From positions 87,774,487 to 87,838,486 of the forward strand of contig OX457036.1 in the NCBI GenBank assembly GCA_949752735.1: a DNA stretch of 64,000 bases, in the 5' to 3' direction. Below are positions 44,879 through 56,647 of the stretch, in pieces (the stretch's first letter is position 1; each line of letters opens with the position of its first letter). The notes beneath the pieces are model-generated. The model was not told the DNA's origin. It saw only the letters and a program-made list of their open reading frames with translations, and searched no databases. The position numbers and the translations under genes were made by a program. Source of the stretch: Lumbricus terrestris. Lineage: Eukaryota > Annelida > Clitellata > Crassiclitellata > Lumbricidae.

Positions 44879-45335
44879 GTTGCTAGGGATATCGTGGATG
44901 GAGAGGGAAACAAATGAATCTGTGATCCAGGAAGTAGGGCATCTAAGAGGCGAGATGACATTGCTGCAGCGAACTGTCAAACAGAAGCTGATCAGATGTT
45001 TTTTGGTCATGTGATGCGTGCGGACGGACTGAGAAGGCGATGATGCTGGCGAGTGGAGAGGGGACGAGAGGAAGAGGACGTCCGAGAACCAGATGGATGG
45101 AGGACGTACACAGGAGGACAATCATGATGAATCCTAAAGAACTGAGGAACAAGATGCGGAACAGAATGGAGTGGAGAAGGCTGGTCATGACGGTCGCTAG
45201 AGTTCCCCGAACTGATGGCGCAAAGAGACAAGGCGTCAGGCGACACTCGTTGTCTTATCCATTAGGCGCAGCAGACATCGTGCGCCGGGCCCACGAACTT
45301 TGTAGGGGCCTACGAAAGTCAAAAATAAGTTATTG
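44879..45335 (+). mobile_element. LINE reverse transcriptase C-terminal fragment, frameshifted
   Basis: Contains FFGHVMRADGL and, after a frame change near 45038, GRGRPRTRWMEDV. This is the usual C-terminal motif pair of non-LTR reverse transcriptases (GHVxRM ... GxRxRGRPxxxW). A stop in the first frame shows it is decayed. The fragment may begin left of the MITE at 44594. Confidence 0.75.
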
Positions 45336-45690
45336 AAAACATCGTCATTGCCGCAAAAATGGAAAATCAGATTCAAAGTGCATGATCTTAAATTTTGTAC
45401 TGAAACAGTTTAACAGTTGCATTATGTTTGTTTCACCGTTCTTCACATGAGCATTGGCGCATAAAAGTCTTTAAATGTCATTTCCCACAACAAGCACTCA
45501 TGAATCATGATTAAAAATGAGTTCACCTGAGGGACATGACGTCAAGAATTAATGTGAATGTGTTTAGCTCTAAAGCGAAGTTGGCGTTAGTGGCATACGA
45601 TATGCGAAAGTGCCTAGGGTCCTCGACGACCTTAAAACTGCCCAAAAGATGTTCTACACACACAGAATTATTGTTGACTCTACAATTCTT
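45336..45690. other. intergenic DNA
   Basis: Nothing recognised. Confidence 0.4.
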
Positions 45691-45906
45691 TGTGGAACTC
45701 GGTGGTGTAGTAGGCATGAACGTTGTCTTGCCGCCAGGGGGTCACAGGTTCGAATCCATGTCAAGCCGCCGTGTATGAACCTTGGGCAAATTTCTCGGGC
45801 GCTTCGGCGTGAAACTCCAATTAAATGTCCGCGCTGTAGTCGGGAGCGTTTCTCAATAGAGATGTTGAAGAGTTGCATTAGTAGGGCACATATATACATA
45901 CATACT
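45691..45906 (+). mobile_element. tRNA-derived SINE, diverged
   Basis: The head has GGTGGTGTAG (A-box-like) and GGTTCGAATCC (B box). The body has CCTTGGGCAA, GCGCTTCGGCGTGAAACTCC and GTCCGCGCTG, shared with the SINE at 47201. Confidence 0.75.
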
Positions 45907-45969
45907 TTCAGATGGGAAGCAATTATACTGCACGGTATCCGGTCAAAACCGCGCACACGCATGTTTGCC

Positions 45970-46345
45970 TAAATGGAATGGAAGTTGGATTGATGAAACT
46001 AATTGTTTGCGCAAGTAGAATCTGGATTGAGGGAAAACACTGTTCGCGTAAATGGAAGCTGGATGAAACTGAGTCTTTGCTTTAATAGAGGCTGGATCGA
46101 TGGGATACTTTTTTTTTTACCTAAATCGAAATGGGCTTGACTAGAAAAATGTATCCTTAATAGGCCTAAAATAAAAGTTGGATTGATGAAATATGATTCT
46201 CCATTAAATAGAAGCGGGATTGATGAAAAGATTTTGATTAAATATAAGCTGAATTGAGACAAAAAATTGTTAGTTAATTAGAAGTTGGATTGATGAAAAA
46301 ATAATTGGTGCCCCAATGGAAGCTGGCTTGGTGAAAATAATTCAC
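45970..46345. repeat. degenerate ~48-bp tandem repeat
   Basis: Recurring GGAAGCTGGATTGATGAAA-like words with variable spacers. Similar words in inverse orientation appear near 21130-21230 and 23850-23945, so it is a dispersed repeat family. Confidence 0.6.
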
Positions 46346-46358
46346 TCAACTGCCAATG

Positions 46359-46825
46359 CCGGTGACACGAAACGGAGTATCCCCCTGAAAGCTACCCGGG
46401 GGGATGAATTAATCCATCCCCCGGATGGAATTAACCCGGTCTATAGCCTACTATCCGGTGGGATTGGGGGATAAACCATTCTATCCCCTTTTTTGAAAAT
46501 GCGCATAATAAAAAAAATTATGCTGTAATCAAAATTTAAAGTGACTCTAATTGTTTTAAGTGTCCTAAGCAATGCTAAGATAAAGACAACTCGAATTTAT
46601 TTAGTGACTCGTAGTGTTCTTAAGTGTTTTAAATGTTTTAAGTGCCCTAAAAACAGGGTAAAACAAATTATCTAGTAGAAATAAACATACCTGTTATAGT
46701 GTCATTGTTCAAAACAAAGCAGATGAAAATTAATTTACAAAAAAACACGCGGGAGCGGTTTTTTCGACTTTTTTTAATTTGGGGGATACAATTAATACGG
46801 GGGATACTCTATTTCGTGACACCGG
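46359..46825. mobile_element. MITE, CCGGTGACACGAAACGGAG family, copy 2
   Basis: Ends CCGGTGACACGAAACGGAGT and the complement of CTCTATTTCGTGACACCGG. Internal order and words (TAAACATACCTGTTA, AACAAAGCAGATGAAAATTAA) match copy 1 at 29881-30333. Confidence 0.75.
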
Positions 46826-47192
46826 ACTGCCCAAACAAGCAAGCGGGGATATTATGATCGTGCGCGGTTTCGATATGCCCGGTTTTGTGTGCACGGTTTT
46901 GACGGCAAATCTCACTGCATAGGCCTAGATCTACATAAAACCAAAGTACAGAATTCAGACGAAATACCGGGTTTCAGCCTGGAATGGTAGAGTTACATCG
47001 TTAATTCAGCTGGCACTTTTCCCCATGAAGAATAAAAAGGTCCGTGTCCTTTCAAATTTGTTTCTACGTAGGCGTTAGGACAGTTTAATTTATGGCGCTC
47101 TCTACAGTCTAATTAGGCGAAATGCCGAACAAAAGGTCACAACTAGGCCTACACTAATTACATTACCTCGATTATACTCGATATAGCATGGC

Positions 47193-47422
47193 GTCTTATG
47201 TGGGGCGTGGTGGTGTAGTGGTGGTGTCGTTGCCTTGAAGCCGGGTGGATTCGAGGTTCGAATCCACCTCACGTCGCCACATAGGGACCTTGGGCAAGTC
47301 ATTGTAATTGCTCAGCGCTTCGGAGTGAAACTCCGATGCAGTGTCCGCTCTGCAATAGGGAGTGCCTCTTAGTGAGCTTGAAGGGGCGCTATAACAAGTG
47401 CACATACAAACAAAGTCTTACG
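47193..47422 (+). mobile_element. tRNA-derived SINE with ~8-bp TSD
   Basis: The element is about 47201-47414. It has a tRNA-like head with GGTGGTGTAGTGG and GGTTCGAATCC, a conserved body and a tail GGGGCGCTATAACAAGTGC followed by ACATACAAACAAA. Flanks GTCTTATG and GTCTTACG match at 7 of 8. It is not a functional tRNA gene. Confidence 0.82.
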
Positions 47423-48835
47423 AAGAAAACAGCAGAGGTTACACTTTCTTGTTAGAATTGATGGACTGTTGTAGATTCCGAACATTATGCGGAAAGGTCG
47501 TAATTGAACCATTTTTATATCAAGCCAGTTCATTCAAACGAAATCAATCAAATTAAAGTTGTTTATTAGTGCAACAACATCCGTGGTACATTACATACAT
47601 ACTGTTTACCAAAAAAACCTAAGTGATTAATTTAATTGAAAATTGTTCATTGCACAAATGTGTCGTGATTCCGAGAAAAAGAGAAAACAGCATAGGCCTA
47701 CTTAAGCATAGGATTCGCTTCCGAATCTACTCTTAAAGGGGAGTCTCAATGTCAAGAGTACCCCATAGCAATCACAATAGGATGGATGATGGTTTAAGCA
47801 TTTATTGACGACACAATATGAATCACGCAGAAGAAACAAAAAGACCGTAGGCCTAACTAATAATTTCCTTAAAGCATTCACAAAAATAATGCGTTTTTGA
47901 ATCGTGGGTTGATTTCATGATAATTCTGTTTTGTGCATACAAGTGAACAGCGTCTACGAGTATCCTCCGTATATGATAGCTGCAGCTACACTTTTTTGTA
48001 ATAGCAATTGAAAGATAATAGAACATATCATGCCAATAGAGGACTATATTGTTCTCATGTTTTTCTCCCGTGAAACAGCCACTCAGAGTAAGATACGAAA
48101 GTGTCCGAAGACGCTACAAGCGAAACATTGAATAGCTTATTATGGCGACCAAATTATTCATGAATTAACAGTTACTATCTGTAAAACCAAATATAGACAA
48201 CTATAATATGATCGAAAATATGCTATCGAAACCTCTGCAGCAACACTCCACGATCTTGTAACAAAATCACGATTCAGTTACTCACCATCATCATGCAATG
48301 ATGACGTCCAGAAAACTACAAATTATAACAAACTTCCAAGATAATTATTGAACCAATTCGCTGGCCTTTTTTCGTTGCGGCCAGAGAGAAATTTGGGCTA
48401 TGGCAACTTTCTGCAGGTTAGAACCAAGTCGTACATTCAGTGTGTCTAAACTGACCTGTCTTTGTCTTATCCAATAGTTCCATGGGTCATGGTGTTGGAG
48501 ATATTAGTTGTCGGGCCAAATTGCATCGGAATTTGTCGGGACATTTGGTGGATTTGATTGGATTGTTCAAAAGAACTCATGCAGGATGAATGCTTGTAAT
48601 TTTTAATGTTCAAATCAAATATTGGTAAAACAATTGCAGCAAATGACCTTTCAGTTTACCTTATCAGCAGTTGTGCATCAGCGACACGTAGAGTCATATG
48701 AATGAATAAATTAACATAAATTAACATAAATTAGCAATGATTAACATAAATAGGCCGAGTATGATCGGTACGGATGTCCTTAACTATTGACTCATAAAAA
48801 TCCAGAGTCGGACAGAGCCAAAACAATTAGCCTAC
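47423..48835. other. 3' flank of copy C
   Basis: Non-coding. About 47500-47620 resembles about 5610-5740, and about 48340-48500 resembles the 3' flanks of the other copies. No gene is seen. Confidence 0.5.
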
Positions 48836-49341
48836 CTACTTGTGACTCATTCTTGAACAGCTGCTTTTAAGCTGCACTGTAAGAACAGATGCTGTATAGG
48901 AGAACCCGCACTTTCCTGCTCCGTTTACCACAAGTTTTCCCCCGCCACTACAACTCCACCACCATCCACCTTTACAAATTGCCGCCTGATTTTCGCAAGT
49001 GCCGACCTGATTATTCATATCCTTTGTCGTGAATTTGTTCTTGCGACTGTCCGGGCTCATTGGATCCAGCGAGACGCCTCCTAGTCCGGACAGAAAGTAG
49101 GTGTATCCGGCACTCTCGTCATCCACTATGATTTTGCCGTAAAATACGGCGTACGGCGCACCATATTGGTCGATAGCGTCGAAACACGCATTCCAGTTGA
49201 GACCATTATTCGTCAACCGATAGAGGTTTTCGTTCCCAATCCAGTATCCGCCGTTGGCGTCACTGAATCCGTATTTATAAGCTTGCCATCCTTGGTCCAG
49301 TCCAAAACCATGGTTGACTTGGATCACGTAATACGGCGTAG
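48836..49341 (-). CDS. copy C exon 5: fibrinogen-related domain
   Basis: Starts after TTCCCAG in phase 1. The 5' two fifths are almost identical to copy A; the central segment (DAIDQYGAPYAVFYGKIIVD) and the tail (SYTASVLTVQLKSSC) differ. Confidence 0.88.
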
Positions 49342-49413
49342 CTGGGAACCAAAAAAGAAGTAATTTTGTAGCCTAATAACAATAATAGCAGTAGGTTTGT
49401 AGTAGTAGTAGCC

Positions 49414-49490
<77 letters not shown>

Positions 49491-52400
49491 GTAATAATAG
49501 TAATAATATTAATATTAATATTAATATGGATAATTGAATATGGCCTTTCCAGACTTTGATTTTGTACTCTATACTAATAGGCGGTTGCGAAGTGCCTGAG
49601 GGATCTTGTATACCTCGGGGAGCAATTAAAAGATACTAATCAAAATAAAATAATAATAAGGTAAAAGTTTATATTAATTATAGGCCTATAGTTTTCCGTA
49701 TTATTTTCCCCCCAGATTTCTCTGGAATGGATCCTATTAGTCAAGGTCCCAGTTGGAAAAGTACCCCTAAATGCGACATAGTTGGCGCGGCCTAGGGTTT
49801 CAAAAGCCAATGGAATAAAAAAGGTGGGTTTCAGACAATTGACTGTATTTTGTATGCTTGAGGGCCGCTCCTCTCTCGGCCGCCGCACCCGCCGCCCGAG
49901 AAGTGGGAAGTGGGGGGGGACAAGTTGAGGAAGGGGCAAGATGATTGTTGCACCATAAAATTATAATGCGTGGATAGAAAACAGTCTAACAGGATGTCAA
50001 TGAAAGAACAAAACGAGCTCGTCCTTTTTGGTGAACGGCGACAACGTGCTAAGGTGCTTCGATTGCCGTTTTTTTCTTGAATTTAAGTTTCCTATCTACC
50101 TCTGAACACATTTTACAGTTATAAAATAGGGTTTATCTTAATCTCCATGAATGCCAACAAAACTGAGAATGAGTTTTCTTAAGCATTTATTTTGAGTTGT
50201 TACTGATGTATTTTGTGCTTCCAAATCACCACTGTACAAATCATAGCTCCCGGGTTTTGCTAAGTGCTTCTGTGGGGGCAAGATGGCGGTGGCAAGTTGG
50301 CGGAACGCGGCCAGTGCCAAACCTGGTGGCATGAGACGTGTTTAGCACACGAAGAACGTGGATGCTTTATTTCCGACATTTGTTGAAACTTCTAAGAACA
50401 AAGGAAGCTACAATTTTTTTAGACATTGCCATTTTATTCTAATTTTTTTTCTAACATCTGTATCAAGACTGAATTTCTTAACTAACACAAATATATGGCC
50501 TATATATAATTTGATACTTTTAAGAACCAAGGACACTGCATTGTTGTATACCACGCTAATTTACTGACATATTTTGCTTATTCTTTATTAAAGCAATAAA
50601 GCTGGAATGTTTTGAAACTGAAATAACCACATTCCCAGGGCTGGGATCATTAACTTTCCACCATTGAAAATAGAAAAATTGTATGTCTAGATTGTCAACC
50701 AACTTGCCCCAAGCAGGCAACCAACTTGCCCCAGCACAGTGGCAAGTTGGTTGACTTTCAGAAAATTGCTAAGTTCATTTTTGACAAACTTAGAATATAT
50801 TTGTATGCTTGATTTTGTGCTATAAAGTAGGTGTTATCAATCAATACGCTGTGGAAAAATCCAACTTTTGGGCATCATCAAAGATGATCAGGGGCCAAAA
50901 AGCTCTTAACCCTGTCAACTTACCCCCCCCCACTTCCCCTGCATGTCTAGGCCTACATATCATTTTGGCATCATGCATTTTAGAGACTTTTTGGATTGCG
51001 AACTGAGGATCATATGACTTAAGATAGGTCTACATTCTCTCATAGCATGGCTGACGATTGGAATACTATGAAATTTGAATGCTTTTATACTCACACAAAT
51101 AGCTGTCGCACAAAGTGCCTGTAGTAATCGTTGGAGGTGGAAGAATTGTCACCGATGCTGTTGTAGTTTTAACGGCTCGAAATGTGGTGGAAGAAAGCCT
51201 AAAAGGAGAAGTGGTTGAGGATAATGCATTGGAAACTTTAGAAGTTTTGGCTGAAGACAATGCACTGGCAACTTTAGAAGTTATGGCTGAAGACAATGCA
51301 CTGGAAACTTTAGAAGTTATGGCTGAAGTCAATGCACTGGAAACTTTAGAAGTTATGGCTGAAGTCAATGCACTGGAAACTTTAGAAGTTATGGCTGAAG
51401 ACAATGCACTGGAAACTTTAGTAGTTTCGGTTATAGACTTAGTAGATGACATTTCATTGGAAACGGTCGAAGGTTTGATTGAGGACAATGCATTGGAAAC
51501 GGTTGAAACCTTGGTTGAGAAAATTGCATCGGAAACGGTTGAAACCTTGGTTGATAAAATTGCATTGGAAACGGTTGAGGATTCGCTTGAGGACATTGCA
51601 TTGGAAACGGTTCGGTTCTTGGTTGAGAAAATTGCATTGGAAACGGTTGGGTTCTTGGTTGAGAAAATTGCATTGGAAACGGTAGAGGTTTCGCTTGAGG
51701 ACATTGCATTGGAAACGGTTGGGTTCTTGGCTGACGACATTGATTTAAAGGCAGCTAATGATGGGGAATTGGAAACGTTTGTGATATCATCAGCAGAAGG
51801 CATTGAACTAAAAGGCTCTGAGATCAGCCCCGGAAATTCTGCGTTTGGGCTGGTAGTTGAAATTGTTTGCAGATTGGCTTCGCCTGCATTTTCCGTCGCT
51901 GACGATTTAGCAATGAAGTCAGTTAGCTCATTTGTGGCAGCTGTTGGCGTGGTTGAGTAGGCAGATTCTGTTGTTACCAGGGTTATGACCGTCGTATCCG
52001 TTGCCAGAACTGAATGGACTTCGCTCCAGTCATCGGGAACAGCGGATATTGTTGGCGCTTCTTCCACTGCATAATGCATATAGACAAATACAAAACTTCA
52101 GGAATACGCAAATTAATAGGCTATTTTAGGCCTAAGTCAGAAAGTTTACCCTTCTGTAGGTTTGTTTTGTATGTTTGGTGTCGAACAAAAACCTCTCAAA
52201 CTAACAGCTCTTGCGTTACGATAAATTTACAAAATACACCGCCACTCGAATTTGAAGGCAGGCCCAGTTTTTTTTCAGCTCACAATTTTCTTTAAATCCT
52301 TGACATTTTAAGTTTCCATGCAAATTCAAGACGTCATTTACCGCTGCCCAAAAATTGTTATCGCGTCGCCATTTCTCTTGACAACATTTCACTTGACAAC

Positions 52401-55400
52401 ATTTTACTTGCCAACATTTCACTTGACAACATTTCTCTTGACAACATTTCACTTGATAACATTTCACTTGACAACATTTCTCTTGACAACATTTCTCTTG
52501 ACAACATTTTACTTCACAACATTTCACTTGACAACATTTATCTTGACAACATTTCACTTGACAACATTTTACTTGACAACATTTTACTTAACAACATTTG
52601 ACTTGACAACATTTATCTTGACAACATTTCACTTTACAACATTTCACTTGACAACGTTTCACATTACAACTTTTCACTTGACCACATTTCACTTGACAAC
52701 ATTTCACTTGACAACATTTCACTTGACAACAATCATGTCACTTGACAACATTTCACTTGACAACGTTTCACATTACAACTTTTCACTTGACCACATTTCA
52801 CTTGACAACATTTCACTTGACAACATTTCACTTGACAACAATCATGTCACTTGACAACATTTCACTTGACAACAATAATGTCACTTGACAACGTTTCACA
52901 TGACAACATTTCACTTGACCACATTTCACTTGACAACATTTCACTTGACAACATTTCACATTACAACATTTCACTTGACAACATTTCACTTGACAACATT
53001 TCACTTGACAACATTTCACTTGACAACATTTCACTTGACAACATTTCACTTGACAACATAATTTTTCACTTGACGTCCTTTCTGGACGTCATAATTATGT
53101 CGGTGAAGACGAAGCTAAACTCGTAAATCAAGTTCATTTGCAACAATAAAACTAATTATAGCATGAACGGATGATGACAACAAGTTTAGAAATTATGATA
53201 GAAATGATAGACTAATAATATACTGTAAGTCTGAACGGTTTGTCTGTGTTCTTTTTAGTAAATGTATTTAATTACAAATTGCATAGGCTTAAGTGATGAA
53301 ACATTCTAGGATGAAACGCCAAGTGCTTTAAACCTACGGGGACGAATCGTCCTGGGATGAACCGTCCGGGGATGAAACGTCCTGGGATGAACCGTCCGGG
53401 GATGAAACGTCCACTGGTTGAATCGTCCGGGGATGAATCGTCCGGGTATGAACCGTCCGGGGATGAAACGTCCACTGGTTGAATCGTCCTGGGGATGAAT
53501 CGTCCTGGGGATGAATCGTCCGGGGATGAATCGTCCGGGGATGAACCGTCCGGCGATGAAACGTCCTGGGATGAACCGTCCGGGGATGAAACGTCCACTG
53601 GTTGAATCGTCCGGGGATGAATCGTCCGGGGATGAACCGTCCGGGGAGCATATAGGCATTCCCTACCCGATTTCGTAAGCCGGCTATAGAGGAATAGAAT
53701 GATTACATTGTGGAAGACGCGAAGACCATATAGGGGGGAGAAGGTTGTGGAGTACAATTTCTGACCATCCCTTTGTAAACTGTCAACAACACGTGCGCGT
53801 CGGCAGGCTCTCACGATTTTACACGAATTGCAATGTAAAACGTTTCAAATTCAAATTTCTTACAAATAATTACCCTACGTATGGAGGAACATTTGGACAG
53901 GTAATTATGTGTCACTTTACGGCTCTTTATAGGTAAATTTAAGCATGGTGTCGTTCGCGTATAGGGTAAGGTTTCGCGTCGTGAGGGTCGGTTAGGGTTA
54001 GTGTTAGGGTTAGTGTCGTCATTAGATTCTTCAGATTTTTGCGTCGTGAGGGTCGGTTAGGGTTAGTATTAGGGTTAGTGTCGTCATTAGATTCTTAAGA
54101 TTTTTCCGTTGGTTCTTTAGCAGTTGTTGGTGAAGCTAATAGCCTACAGCTTCACCAATAACTGCTAACATCAACTACCTCCTCACCCCTATAGTCTTCG
54201 CCTCTTCCACGAAATCGGGTAGGGAATGCCTATATGCGTCCGGGGATGAACGTCCACTGGTTGAATCGTCCTGGGGATGAATCGTCCTGGGGATGAGTCG
54301 TCCTGGGGATGAATCGTCCTGGGATGAAGCGTCCACATAATTGCTGACTGCCTTTCATTCATTCATTCATTCATTTAAGACATTTATATAGCGCCTCTTC
54401 AAGAACAACTGTTCAGACGCGTTCCCGAGTCAACCACGGCTAAAGAGAACAGTCTTAAGAGTAGAGTAGAGCGTAGTCTCAAAGGGTCTTCGCGTTAGCC
54501 CATTCCAGGTTGCAGGGCCAGCAACAGAAAGGGCACGGCGCTAGGTAATAGAATTGCGCGACCGGGTGACAAGAAGGTCCGCCTCAGACTGCTTAAAAGA
54601 GCGGAGAGAGCCACGGCGTTTGACGCTTAGGGTGGAGCAGCAGCGCTCCTGCAAATAGGCAGGGGCCACACCCGCGAGACAGTGCAAAGTCGCCTCACAC
54701 CAAAGAAGAGATCAGCTTTTACTAGATATTATGTTTATGCTTACGGCAGATCTATGAAGTTCTATTGAGGACAGAAGAAAAAAATAACAGGATAGAGTGA
54801 AAGTTGTAATGAATATCAGTAATATTTACCACTCACGCGGTAGCAGACAACTCTGAAGATCGGCTTCCTAAAACATAAAAAATCTTGGTAGAAACGAATA
54901 GCTATTGATAGTGCGAATAGTTCTTTCTATTAGAATTTTACAACAGCATAGACAGTTAGACATGATTTTAATGCCAACACGATTGCAATGCCCTGTTCGT
55001 ACGATGTTGAAAGCTATGTACCTACACGTGGCTGACCCCTGCGCAGAGAGGGATTAATACCAGCCTGATGGAAAAGAAGGAACTAATAGTTAGGCCTACA
55101 CCACTTAGCCGTGTCGGCGTATAGTGGTATATCTCACAGGTTCAAGATACAAGCCCTGTAGTTGTAGTTGGTGCAATCAGGATCTTGTAGACACTGCATG
55201 GCACACAGAGTCCCAGAAGCCACATCATAATAAGTTCATTCGTCGGAGCACATGTCCGTTGCGTAGGCGCTCTACGTCTTGTCGTGGCGATGGTGCTTCG
55301 GCCGACTCTGACTTCTGCGGGGAAGTGAGTCTGCAACTTACAGAGAAGGCAAGGACGTTGCTACCTTAAAACTCAGAGTCCGACTGAACGTCCGGCTTAT

Positions 55401-56647
55401 GACGATGCAATGTAGGCTATTCAAATTTTCATAGACAAGGTGGCGCAATAGAAAAATCCCATCGGGAGAATACAACAGAAAAGCAATTTCTCCGTAACCA
55501 ATTGAGAGCTGTCTACCAAAATTTCATAATAGTAGAAGAGATATCCACAAAGCGTCAACCATGATAAAATTTAATGCAGGACGTTTTCCAACTCACCTGC
55601 GCATGGTAACATCCTCTCAAAACTGAACAGTGTGTCGGCGTATAATGGTAGATCTCACAGGTTCGAAGACGAGCCCTGTAGTTGTAGTTGGTGCAATCAG
55701 GATCTTGGAGACACTGCATGGCACACAGAACCCCAGGAGCCACACATGAATCCCCATCCGATAACGTGGAAAGTATCTGGTCAATAGGAATCACGAGCGA
55801 TGGCTCATCCAAGGCACAGGTCACTGTTCCGTTGGGATATCGCGTCTTCTCAAAGAGTTTTGCTTCAACCATAGGATTCCACAAGCACGCCATGTTGGAT
55901 ATCACGATAAGCGCTATAAGATGATGACGCAACATTGTAGCTTTCGACTCCTTTTGAAGGCCTAATGATGTGCGAACCTGAAAAATGCCATAGTCTTACA
56001 GGAAACCTTATTCTACTGTAGGCCTATAGAAATCACATCTGTGAATAAAGAAGTTTCATGGCTGATTCATATCAATAAATAGCTCTCTGAGTAGAGAGAG
56101 CTTGAAGGGGCGCTTTAACAAGTGCGCATACAAACAAACATGTAGGCCATTCAAACTCTGTTCCAAAAGTTTTATCGAAAGGTCATCAAAATTAAGGCTT
56201 CCATTCGCATTGTTCGTGTCATTCCTGAAATCTTATTTAGTAGTCCTATTGTATAGCATTGGCGGTGTAGTTAGTAATCAACTTGCGTTTAATAAATCTT
56301 CTTGTAATTATGTAGGCCTATATAATATACGCCAAGTAGCAATCCTTAGGCCTGACAATTATTCATCGAAGTTATACAGTTTCGCCGTTACATATATATG
56401 TCTATTAGATTGGCATTTGATGCTTAATCACCCGACCACTTTAAAACTTAAAACCCGAGAACTGGTGTAATTATAGCCTACAGTTTTATTGCATAGCTGC
56501 GTCAGGCAATTGCTCTGTTTCACTTTACCATGTAAGATTATGCTGTATTGCAATTTTTATCTATCGTATGTAGCCTAATTCTCTTAGGATTTTGACATCA
56601 CCTTCTTTGTTTAACACTTAGCTCACGTCTTAAACCGTCACCATACC
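48836..56647 (-). CDS. copy C: secreted PAN - Ser/Thr repeat - fibrinogen-domain protein
   Basis: Coding exons on the minus strand are 55935-55597, 54867-54837, 52066-51095 and 49341-48836. They total 1848 nt, or 615 residues. Start MLRHHLIALIVISNM aligns with copy A. The PAN domain has CAMQCLQDPDCTNYNY. Exon 3 is EADLQSCLLP. The stalk shares STVSNAIFSTKNPTVSNAIF with copy A. The fibrinogen-related domain has CKGGWWWSC and ends LKSSCSRMSHK. The gene differs from A and B by a partial PAN exon relic in intron 2 (55109-55225) and by a long 15-bp minisatellite in intron 3. Subtype A/C. A noncoding exon 1 probably ends at 56647. Confidence 0.85.
49342..51094 (-). other. copy C intron 4, with AAT microsatellite and a TIR element
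   Basis: 1753 nt. An AAT run spans about 49410-49490. Most of the remainder is the candidate element 49905-50939. No exon seen. Confidence 0.65.
49905..50939. mobile_element. putative TIR element with CAACTTGCCCC words
   Basis: The left end GGGAAGTGGGGGGGGACAAG is inverted relative to the right end, which reads CTTACCCCCCCCCACTTCCC. Internal CAACTTGCCCC words recur in both orientations (about 50698-50752). No TSD is clear, so the ends are approximate. Confidence 0.5.
51095..52066 (-). CDS. copy C exon 4: Ser/Thr repeat stalk
   Basis: 972 nt. Twelve-residue units; near the 3' end five to six consecutive SSALTSAITSKV-type units, homogenised and unlike copy A at the same place. It ends with the conserved KTTTASVTILPPPTI and CDSYL before TTGT|GTGAGT. 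Confidence 0.86.
52376..53065. repeat. 15-bp minisatellite CTTGACAACATTTCA
   Basis: About 45 units, mostly exact, with a few one-base variants and a higher-order block including AATCATGTCACTTG. It starts about 310 bp upstream of copy C exon 4. Translations such as KCCQV are artefacts. Confidence 0.95.
53336..54335. repeat. GATGAAnCGTCCGGG minisatellite split by a MITE
   Basis: Imperfect 15-bp units at 53336-53647 and 54238-54335 with CACTGGTTGAAT variants. The two parts are one array separated by the 590-bp insertion. Repetitive ORFs across it are not genes. Confidence 0.88.
53639..54246. mobile_element. MITE with 9-bp TSD GTCCGGGGA and telomere-like internal repeats
   Basis: Element 53648-54237 has 28-bp inverted ends starting GCATATAGGCATTCCCTACC. 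Flanks GTCCGGGGA at 53639-53647 and 54238-54246 are identical, though they lie in a tandem repeat. It contains two about 75-bp units, each with GGTTAGGGTTAG. Confidence 0.8.
54384..54715 (-). mobile_element. LINE 3' fragment (RT C-terminal region)
   Basis: The minus strand reads RALSVAGPATWNGL and then TLKTVLFSRG before a stop, followed by AGGCGCTATATAAAT, like the fragment at 31650-31870. Truncated. Confidence 0.65.
54837..54867 (-). CDS. copy C exon 3: 31-nt micro-exon
   Basis: Encodes EADLQSCLLP plus one base. The last bases CGC|GTGAGT differ from copy A's CTC|GTGAGT, leaving the junction codon variable. Confidence 0.85.
55109..55225 (-). pseudogene. partial PAN-domain exon relic in copy C intron 2
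   Basis: About 117 nt match the 3' half of exon 2 of copies A and C: minus strand LCAMQCLQDPDCTNYNYRA in frame, then a one-base insertion after it that breaks the frame. The exon end and donor are missing. It lies between exon 3 and the intact exon 2 of the same gene and shows partial duplication of the PAN exon. Confidence 0.8.
55226..55596 (-). other. remainder of copy C intron 2
   Basis: Non-coding. The segment next to exon 2 resembles the corresponding intron starts of copies A and B (AATTGAGAGC and GGCGCAATAGAAAA words). Confidence 0.6.
55597..55977 (-). CDS. copy C exon 2: signal peptide and PAN/apple-like domain
   Basis: The coding part runs 55935-55597 (113 residues); 55977-55936 is 5' UTR after a TTTTTCAG acceptor. 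It ends CAG|GTGAGT. Cys positions equal those in copy A. Confidence 0.87.
55978..56646 (-). other. copy C putative intron 1, with SINE tail
   Basis: 669 nt. A plus-strand SINE 3' end (GGGGCGCTTTAACAAGTGCG plus CATACAAACAAA) lies at about 56085-56139. Confidence 0.5.

Larger units (their letters stand above)
52067..54836 (-). other. copy C intron 3, filled with minisatellites and mobile elements
   Basis: About 2.8 kb. It contains, from low to high coordinate, the 15-bp minisatellite (52376-53065), a 12-15-bp GATGAAnCGTCC repeat (53336-53647 and 54238-54335) split by a MITE, and a LINE fragment (54384-54715). Confidence 0.7.

Noticed and set aside
47201..47280. tRNA gene candidate; also 45692-45770, 58880-58953 and 23755-23836
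   Set aside because: A- and B-box-like words are present, but cloverleaf stems do not form and each is joined to a shared SINE body.
52216..53126. Cys-rich KCCQV and TTFHL ORFs
   Set aside because: Translations of the 15-bp minisatellite; the period of 15 keeps every frame open.
53272..53814. GRFIPGRFIPGRF minus-strand ORFs, suggestive of an RF-amide neuropeptide precursor
   Set aside because: The repeat is a non-coding minisatellite open in several frames, interrupted by a MITE, with no signal peptide or consistent GKR cleavage pattern.
53980..54085. Telomere or chromosome-fusion site suggested by TTAGGG words
   Set aside because: Only a few units, arranged in 75-bp repeats inside a MITE with inverted ends.
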